64,000 nucleotides of DNA from Mytilinidion resinicola (Eukaryota > Ascomycota > Dothideomycetes > Mytilinidiales > Mytilinidiaceae). Shown here piece by piece: positions 56,301 through 64,000 of this stretch. Location: positions 107,083 through 171,082 of the forward strand of contig NW_022985450.1 of NCBI RefSeq assembly GCF_010093595.1. Direction: 5' to 3'. How positions within the stretch are numbered: position 1 is the stretch's first letter; each line of letters opens with the position of its first letter. A model generated the notes under the pieces. That model was not told the DNA's origin, did not search any database, and worked only from the letters and a program-made list of their open reading frames with translations. The position numbers and the translations under genes were made by a program.

Positions 56301-59300
56301 GAACGAAGACGCGCCGAAATGGATATCCAGCGTGTTCAACAGACCCTTGAAAGCGAACGCGCTCTTGCTCTTGACAAGGAAGAAATTTTCAAACGCCTAC
56401 AGTTCCGCGAGGCTGAGCTCTCCGAAAAGCTCGCTGGTGCCATAGAAGATCAAGACAAGCTTGAAGACCAGCTTGATGACCTGATTGAAGCGAAGAGAAA
56501 GATCGAAGAGCAAGCCGAAATCTGGCGTAATGAACTAGAGCAAGCTGGCCAGATTATTGGACGGCTGGAAGACGAGAAGGACGATCTCCAACATCAAATC
56601 GCCAGCCTAGAAGAGCAGTTAGAGCAATTAGAAAACGTTCGATCACAACGGAGTCAAGCTGAAGAGAGTTTGAGTCAAGAAGTAAAGATGCTGAAAAGTC
56701 ATTTAGCTTTGAAGGAAAGGAAACTCCAAGATCTCGAAGCCAAGCTCTTGAAGACGGACCAGGACCTCGACCTCAAGCTCGCTGCGTCTAATAAGGACCT
56801 GCAGTCAAGCAAGCGACAGATCAAGGAGCTTCTCGACGAGAACCGGCAAGTGCGTCAGCAAATCTCGGATCTCTCTTCGACGTCCACTAGCTACGAAGAT
56901 CTTATCCGTCGGAAGGAGAGCGAGTTAGCCATTGTCAAGACCGATCTCAAAAAGTACGAATCCGATCGACGAATTTTCGACGATGAAAAGCGAACACTTG
57001 CTTCTAAGCACGATGACCTCCAAAGCCGACTACGCGAGGCGAAGGCGGAAATGGAAGCCACGCGGTCCCAGAAGAGTCAGCTGGAACGTGAAGCCGCAGA
57101 TGCTAAGCGACTTCTCGAAGAGAAAATATCCGAGGACGCCAAGTCCGGGCAAGGAAGAAGAATGCTTGAGGGCCAACTCGAGGACCTGAAGTCTCAGCTA
57201 TTCGAAGTTCAAACCGAGCTGAGCCGCGAGCGTCAATCCCGCGACGATGTCGAAATGCTGGGAGAGCACAAGTATGACACTTTGAAGCGCGACTTTGATG
57301 CTCTGAACGACTCCAAGATTACAATCGAGAAGGAAATGTACATACAGCAAGATGTCCTGCGTCGCGCTACCGAATCTCGTCTCCTAGCCGAAAAGGAACG
57401 GAAGGAATACCAGACAGAGTTGCGCTCGCTCCGGGAGAAGTTCTTGAAGTTACAGGAAGAGAAACTTGAGGCAGACACGGCCGCGGAACGTTCGGCTTCT
57501 CGGATGGCCATCGAACGACAAGCCATTCAACGAAAAGAGCTTGATGCGAAAGACAAACAGCTCGACGAACTCGAGGCTGAACGAAACAGCCTTGCTAAGC
57601 AAGTTCAGAACCTCTCACAGCTGATATCAGATTCCGACGCGTACAAGATCCGCCACGATCAACATAAAGAACGTCTCGAAAGGGAGCTCGTCACCATCAA
57701 AGGTCGGCTCGCGGCATCCGAAAATGATAACCGGGCACTTCTCAACAAGGTCCAGCAAAAGAATCTCGACATTGCCAGATCCAATTCTCGAGTCGGTGAT
57801 ACTCAACGGTCTCGTATCACGCAGCTCTCCGCAGACAAGACCAAGGCGGACGAAGAGAACAAGAGGCTTTTCCGTGAACTCGAGAGCGCTCAACTCACCA
57901 TCACCTCGTTGGAAAAGCAAAAGGAGAAGCTGGCTTTGGGTCTGGAAGACTTGAACCATGAGATTACACGGGAGCATAAGACGAGCCGCAATGCCGAGAA
58001 GACTTCCTCTGCAGCCAGCCTCCAGCTAGCTGAGGTCAACCGGAAGCTGGAGACCGAACGCCAACTTCGCACTCAGGCACAGGCTAATACTCGCACCGTA
58101 CAGTCAGCCCTTGACAATGCAAACAGAGAACTCACGGAATGCCATAGTCAGCTTATGCTCCTTCGAAAAGTCTTCGATCCCGAATCTGGCGATACGTTGA
58201 TCACATACGAAGCCGCAAAACCAAGCATTTCTCAGGCAGTTGATTTAGCGGAACGTGTGGAATCGGTCACTCAAGCGCTGCGTGTCGCAAAGGAGCGTTA
58301 CTCGAGGGCAGAGGCTCAATTAGATGAACTTCGTGAGAGGCATGACAGCGAGCTAAACGAAATGGATGCCCGCCATACTAATTCGAAGCGCGCTCTTTTA
58401 GAAGAGATGAACAGTAGCCAAGTCAACCAAGCATCCAATGCCAGACGTTCCCCCACCCAATTCCGCAAGGAATTTGAGAACAGGAAAACCTTCTCGGGTG
58501 CCAATACTCCAACTCACCAGAGGCATATCAGCAATGCTACAGTAGACTCCGCACGCTCAGACCGTACCGTGGACACCGTCGCATTCAATAACCGTATGGA
58601 CCTTGCTGCCGAGCTCGAATTAGTCCAGAACCAACTTCAGATGTCCGAAATGAAGAATCGACACCTCCAGAATCAAATCAACCAGTCACCAACCAGGAAC
58701 GGATGGCAAGATGAGAGTCCCTCAGTTCGCCGCGTCCAGAAATTGGAACGTGAGAATTACCGCCTCCATGACATGCTTGATGATTCGGCAAAGAAAGTCT
58801 CCTCTTTGGAGAACAGCCTCCGAACTGGTCAGCTATCATTGAAGGAGGTCCAGACCAAGTCGCACGTGGAACTCTACGATCTCCTAAACTCTCAGGAGCA
58901 CTCCCGCAAATCCGTCGTACAGGCACACAAGGTTGCCATCAACGAGCTTGCGGAAGCAAAGGCAACTTTCGACGAGATAAAGCAGGCGAAGATCGCTCTT
59001 GAGGTAGAGCTTCGGGACGCTCGTTCCGAGCTGGATGAGATCAATTATGAGCGCGAACAGGAAGGGGCAAATCATAACCAGCTTCTCCAAGAGTTTGCAG
59101 ACCTCCAGATCCGACTTGACGAGGAGACGTCCAAGCTTATTGACGTTACTTCAAGCCTGAGCATGTACAAGAGCCGCGCGGACGAGTACTTCAGCAAACT
59201 TGAGCAAGCTGAAGTCGCCGTACTCAAGGCGTCTCGTGCCGAGCAGTTCGCCAGGACCCAAGCTCGGGAGGCCGAGGAGACATGTGCAACTATCATGGCC

Positions 59301-60761
59301 GACCGTAACCAGATGGATGGTATGGTGGAGGATCTTCAACGCCAGACTCAGCAGTGGGAAGAGCGCATTGAGGATCTCTCGGCGGATCTCGACGGTGCGC
59401 TTCAAGCTAAGAAGCGTCTGCAAAACGAGCTCGAAGATTACCGCAGCCAGCGAGCGATCGACATCGAAGACACAGAGACCTCTATGGAGCAAACCCGCAA
59501 GAAGTATCAGTCCGAGCTATCTACTATCACACACGAACTCGACCTCGAGCGAGAGAATGTCATCTACATCCGGGAAGAGAATGGTCGTCTAAGAGAAGAG
59601 ATAGAGGAACTCCGCAACAAGTGGGATGACGAGGTCTTGAACAGCTCTACGTGGGCAAAGGAGAAGAGCCGGCTGGAAATCACCCTCCAGGATATCTCCA
59701 ACTCTCGCGACGAGGCTGCCAACGCTCACAACGAGGCACAGGGCAAGATTGTATCGCTTCTTACGCAAGTGAGGAGCCTACGCACTTCGATTGATGATGT
59801 TGCAGCTGAGCGCGATAATTTGCTCAACGAGAAGAGGGGCCTCGAGGCTCGTCTCCAGCACGCCGCTGCTCGTTTGGAAGAACTCGCCCGTGGAGAGAGT
59901 CCCACTATGCGCCAAGCAGCCAGCGTGGACCGAGAGCTGCTCGATCTGAAGTCAGGCCTTGCGCAGCAAGAAGACATCGCCGCCGCCGCAGTTGGCAAGA
60001 TGCGCCGCGCGGAGGCCCTCGCACAGGAACTTCAAAAAGACATCGTCACTGAGCGGGAAACAAGCGTCCAACTCCACAAAGACAAGGCAGCCTTGGAAAA
60101 GACCGCAAAGGAGCTCCAACTCCGCCTCATCGACCTCGAGACAAAAGCCTACTCGTCTTCCACAAGCCAAGATGTGCGCTTCCTAAACGGCCGGATTCAA
60201 GAGGTAAGTCAAGGCCACCTCCCCCTCTACCCATACATATGCTAACACGTTTCCTCCCAGCTCGAACAAGCCCTCGAATCTGCCGAATCAACTCGCACCG
60301 CCGAAGCCCGCTCCGTTCGCAACGTCGACCGCACAGTTCGCGACCTGCAGACCCAAATTGAGCGACGCGACAAGCAAAACACCGCCGTCGCCGACGACCT
60401 CGCGAAAGCTAGAGACAAGATCTCGAACCTCCTCAGCACAATCGACGACCTCCAATCCTCCGATTCTGCTGCGCAGCTCCAAGCCAAGCGCGCAGAGCGC
60501 GAGCTCCGCGAGGAACGCGAGAAGTGCCTCCGCATGGAGCGCGAGCTGGAGGGGTGGAAGGGGCTCCGGATGGAGCGCCGCAGCGCGCTTGGCGTGCCAG
60601 GCGCGGGGGGCAGCGAGGCGGGAGATGTACGGAGTCGGCGCGGTAGCTCGATTGGGCCGTTGGGCGAGTTCGGAATGCTAGGCGATAAGGAGAAGGCAGC
60701 GCAGGCTACGGGGAGTCTGCGGGGCTTGCGGAGAGTCAGTGGCCAGAAGGGTTTTTTGTAG
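53315..60761 (+). CDS. MYO2: class II myosin heavy chain
   Basis: Exons 53315-53776, 53825-53968, 54018-60203 and 60261-60761 (introns 48, 49 and 57 nt) encode 2430 aa, the usual size for filamentous-fungal myosin II. A Ser/Pro-rich head extension of about 130 residues precedes an SH3-like strand ([18 protein letters not shown]). In the motor: [26 protein letters not shown]-loop GESGAGKT near 266-273, [10 protein letters not shown] (switch I), [20 protein letters not shown] (switch II and relay) and [13 protein letters not shown] (SH region). An IQ-like neck ([21 protein letters not shown]) is followed by about 1500 residues of coiled coil. It drives actomyosin ring constriction and septation with light chains. 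The short first intron ends at one of two adjacent CAGs. The gene symbol follows common usage; other names (myoB) exist. Confidence 0.94.
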
Positions 60762-62159
60762 ATCACGTCGCCCTTGGTGGGATGAAGCGGGCTACGGTTG
60801 AGGATGTAGCCGAGGAAGATGAAGATGGGGAGGATTTGGTGGAGGGAGCTGAGGGCGGCAATATGGGGGAAGCGGGTGTTGGGGTTGGGGGCGTTGGAGT
60901 GAGGAGGAGGGTTGCTGTGACGATTAAGTCGAGGGCGTTTTTGTGATTGGGGTTCGTGGGGGGTGTGGGAGTTTGGGGAGGTGTGGGTTGCATATTCAGC
61001 GTGTACGGGTTTGGGTTTGGGTTAGGTTGGGCTTGTTATTGGAATTAATGTTCGTTCTATCAAATCGTGGAGAGCGCTCATGTGATTCGGGAGAACGTAA
61101 CGTGACGCGGTGGTCTGAGGAGTATAAGATCTTCCGAGAGGGCTCGATGCAATGGGCATGGAGGAGCAGCATGCAGTTGAGCATGTTTCAAAAAAAAAAA
61201 GGAACCACGACGTATGATGTTGTGTTGTTGTGTCCAATAACGGCAACAAAAGCTTCATGATGTTGTTGTGGTGGTGGGAGGTCAAAAACCTAGCTCTTAT
61301 ATCCCCATGGTCTCTGTTCAACTTCGCAAGAGGAAAAGACCCATGGAGGTGTGGTTCTACCGTTGCATCAATGCTGCTCACTACCTTCTCAACCCGCTGC
61401 TGACTTCAATCCCTTTCTTTCCCAAATCGCAACCCTCGACTAAAAGTGCTGCCCAATATCAACCTTTCGAAAAGATCACCACTGCAATCCATACATTATA
61501 ATGGCGAAGCCCATCATCAGCAACTAGCGAAGAGGGCGCCAACACTCGCGACACGCTCCGAACCACATCGTGTCCTCTCGGAAATGAAGTTTGATTCACC
61601 CAGCTTCCGAGGCCATCAGGTTCCAACCTATCCAATTTGAACGAAAAATCATGGCATCGTTCCTCGGATGGCTTGATCCCTCCTCCAGCCCATATCGCTC
61701 TCCTCCGTTTCAGATCTCGATCCACCCAGCTCCCAAGAACATGACATCCCAACCAATCCAATTTGATCGAGCATGAGAAATTGTGTTTCCACAGTTGACC
61801 TCTCCTCTAGTCCACATCACTTACTGGCGGTGGAGATGTTGATCCAGAGCCCTCCCCCTCGCAGCTTCCTGTGGAAGAAGATTCCTGAGCTGCGAGGTGG
61901 GTTTATATATCGCCAACGAGGTCGAGTCAGGTCACGTGCTGCACGTGCCACATGTGCTTCATCTGCGACGTCTCGAAAAAGAGGTACAACACTTCATCAT
62001 AGAAATCCGTCCACTCGATCACTGATGCATGAGGAGCTTCATAGCAGTTTCAGCATTCTGTATGAGAGAGAAGTTCGGCATTTCGGACAACTAGTAACAT
62101 CGCGAAGCTACCCCAGACAGCGTGAACAAGTATATCTACGGCAAGGCATTATCAGATTG
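60762..62159. other. intergenic region between convergent genes, with a tandem duplication
   Basis: No gene is supported. It includes G/T-rich low-complexity DNA (about 60840-61030), a poly-A run near 61190-61200 and a ~125-bp imperfect duplication at about 61590-61830. The plus-strand frame from 61773 is antisense to the CorA-like gene further on and is not real. Confidence 0.5.
61588..61830. repeat. imperfect ~125-bp tandem duplication
   Basis: ATTCACCCAGCTTCCGA (about 61592) against ATCCACCCAGCTCCCAA (about 61719), CCAATTTGAACGA against CCAATTTGATCGA, and CCTCCAGCCCATATCGCT against CCTCTAGTCCACATCACT occur in the same order about 125-130 bases apart. Confidence 0.75.
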
Positions 62160-64000
62160 CTACTTCTCACGCGACGCGGCTTCTTTCTCGACATCTCTCT
62201 CTTTACTCTCCGTCTGCGTGGTTTCGTTTCCTCCGCCGCGGTTCCACACTTTGAGTCTCCATCTCGGCGGCTTAGTTGTGTTACCTGTGAGACGTTGATT
62301 ATCCGATGGGGCCGTCGTGGACGGCTGCTCGCGTGCAGGAGTTTTATCCTCCAATTCTTCATCATTCACATTCGTCGTCTGCATAAACTCCGGGCCCTTC
62401 CCACTTCCTGGTGGGAGTCGCTCATCCGAAGAACCCCTTCCGTCGTCTCTCTCCATTCTGGCGCCTTGGTGATGCCCCTGCCTCGGAGGCAAAAAAGGGA
62501 CGACTCTGGGTTTCGGCGGTTTATCCAGCGGCGGCTCCCAAGGCTGCTTCTCCCAGTTCGCCAGCCAGAAGAAGCCCAGCATTACGTTCTTCACTCGCAG
62601 GGTTCGCCAGCGCTGCGGGATGAGGTTGTTTTTCAGCCAGTTGATGACGGCGCGCCATCCGTTCATGCCGCGCTCGCTCATGAAGCTGCCGATGAGGGTG
62701 TAGGAGGGGATGCAGATGAAGACGAGGGCGATGCCGAAGGATTTCATGGAGACGCTTGAGGGAAGGTTGGTCATGCCGAAGACGGACTGGGGGTGTTAGA
62801 ATTGGGAGGGATGTAGCAGAAGGAGGCATCGGAAGGGATGTATCAGAAGGGAAGTATCGGATGGGAAATCTTGCGAAAGAGGTATTGGGAGGGAGGTATT
62901 GAGAAAGAGGGATTGAGCGAGAAGAATTTGAAGGGAGTGATTGAGAGGGAGGAATCGGAAGAGGGTATATCAGAAGGGAGGTAGGCGTAGTTTAATGAAG
63001 CGTGAAAAACTTACTGTCACGAAGGCTAAAGGCAGAAAAAATATGGATACCTGAGAAGTTTTAGTACTGCGAAGCTATTTGACATCAATGAAGAGGTAGG
63101 TACTCACAAGGGTGAGGATCTTGATGTTTTCACCTTGCGCGATGGCAATCTGGCTTTGCTTGAGAGACTGATCTGCCGATTTCGAGGAATTGCGGCTTTC
63201 AAGGACTGCAGAACCATTGAAGAGCTTTTAGTGAGCGAATTGTTAGCGGGATTCGCATTGCCATTGCCAGTAGACTTACGCCATCTCGCAAAGCGGCGAT
63301 TTCTTTTTGTTTGGATTTGCAATCTTTGATCAGGCCGCGGAACTTCTTAATCAGATCGTCCATTCGGTTCGACACCTGCTCTATTCTGGCCGCGTAGTGT
63401 GTCGCTTTTTCCGACGAGGGTTGGGCCTCTTTCCGAAAGTCGAAAAGATCCGTGTGGGAGCAATAAATTTCCCATCGCTCGATAATCTCCTTCAGCGTGC
63501 TTTGAATCATCTCCAGGCTTTGGTATGCCCAGAAGTAGAGTTTCGATTTCGTGTATTTCTCGTCGTCAAACAAAAGCTTCTCAATGTAGTCCAGGTTGAA
63601 CATAAAATCCCTCTGTAACGTGATTAGCGCAATCGATCATGTTTCAAGATGATTTTTCTGCTTACCGGAGGCGAGACTTTGTCGGATATTTTCTGGAATA
63701 AGCTCATCATATGATCAAAGACGTATTTGTGTTCTGCGGCTATGATCCAGATCCAGGCCTCGGATGCATTTGCGAGGCGCACGTCTGTTTCAAGACGATG
63801 CTCTCTCCACAGGCGCAAGTCTGGCACAGCAGGAACGACAAGGATGGACCATGGTCTGAAAGGCGCATACGGTGGAAGGCCTTTCGCTCGGTCGATCTCC
63901 TCGCTCAATTGCATCGCCGTCGTACCAAGCCCGATGTAAAAATCTGAGTACAGTTTGTCGTTGTAGAGTTCTTTCACTCTCAGCCTATGCCGCATCGGTA
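62160..64000 (-). CDS. CorA-like fungal membrane protein (5' truncated at the window edge)
   Basis: Exons >64000-63666, 63612-63280, 63224-63108, 63050-63015 (36 nt) and 62786-62160 all join in phase 0; introns 53, 55, 57 and 228 nt. About 483 residues are visible. Helical segments (YIEKLLFDDEKYTKSKLYFWA, RIEQVSNRMDDLIKKFRGL) lead to LFNGSAVLESRNSS, QGENIKILTL and the first TM across the 36-nt exon (VSIFFLPLAFVT). SVFGMTNLP, the CorA-like GMN-type loop (GMT here), is followed by a second TM (FGIALVFICIPSYTLIG). The tail is long, basic and disordered. In this fungal group the transport signature is often degenerate, so magnesium transport is not assured. The N-terminus lies beyond 64000. Confidence 0.85.
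62787..63014. repeat. purine-rich degenerate short repeats filling a 228-nt intron
   Basis: On the plus strand the intron is a run of GGGAGG/GAAGGG/GTAT units: (A/G)GAAGGGA(T/A/G)GTAT(C/T) and related 18-24-base words recur about eight times between 62805 and 62990. The intron is four times longer than its neighbours, consistent with repeat expansion. Confidence 0.7.

Noticed and set aside
61773..62759. 328-aa plus-strand open frame
   Set aside because: Antisense to the last exon of the CorA-like gene, whose spliced product has clear family motifs.
1..64000. CRISPR array, bacterial operon or ribosome-binding sites
   Set aside because: Spliced eukaryotic genes throughout; the short tandem repeats lack spacer structure.

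Overview
The window is nuclear DNA from a filamentous ascomycete (Pezizomycotina). The evidence is many short introns (about 42-120 nt) with GTRNGT donors and CTRAC-type branch sites, plus fungal-specific families: HET, the DUF6536-type membrane protein, Zn2Cys6, class II myosin, CorA-like proteins and a STAND-type N-terminal domain. Order or genus cannot be fixed from the sequence alone. I joined exons by hand wherever reading phase and splice signals agreed; no search was run.

Layout. 0-12 kb: the 3' end of a Gly/Pro-rich protein gene, a BTB/POZ gene, then one very large minus-strand gene (2241-8800, 5 exons, about 2093 aa). That gene joins a STAND-type N-terminal helical domain, a half NF-YA motif, a Zn2Cys6 cluster and a C2H2 finger. 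A divergently oriented LRR-like gene follows. 12-36 kb is an accessory-looking stretch: a HET C-terminal fragment, a HET pseudogene with two in-frame stops, a PAN-domain membrane protein, a DUF6536-type membrane protein, an HSL-type esterase, an MDR oxidoreductase, a membrane-anchored HET gene carrying one in-frame stop, two tail-to-tail AIG1-like GTPase genes, and a nine-exon secreted or membrane glycoprotein gene. Repeats and decayed DNA lie between them. 36-39 kb is low-complexity, gene-free DNA. 39-64 kb is a conserved housekeeping block: Tudor-SN, Cu/Zn superoxide dismutase, transaldolase, an SDR and a Red1/ZFC3H1-like RNA-surveillance protein (all minus strand), then myosin II heavy chain on plus and a CorA-like membrane protein entering from the right edge on minus.

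How the genes fit together. The right-hand block serves unrelated core functions (RNA metabolism, oxidative stress, pentose phosphate pathway, cytokinesis) and looks ordinary. The left and middle parts are rich in families tied to fungal self/non-self recognition or NLR-like signalling (HET, STAND N-terminal domain, AIG1/GIMAP-like GTPases), several of them broken by point lesions. The most unusual items are the giant STAND-type/NF-YA/Zn2Cys6/C2H2 protein, the TM-HET fusion with a single stop, and the convergent GTPase pair, one of which is followed by a repeat-type C-terminal module in a shifted frame.
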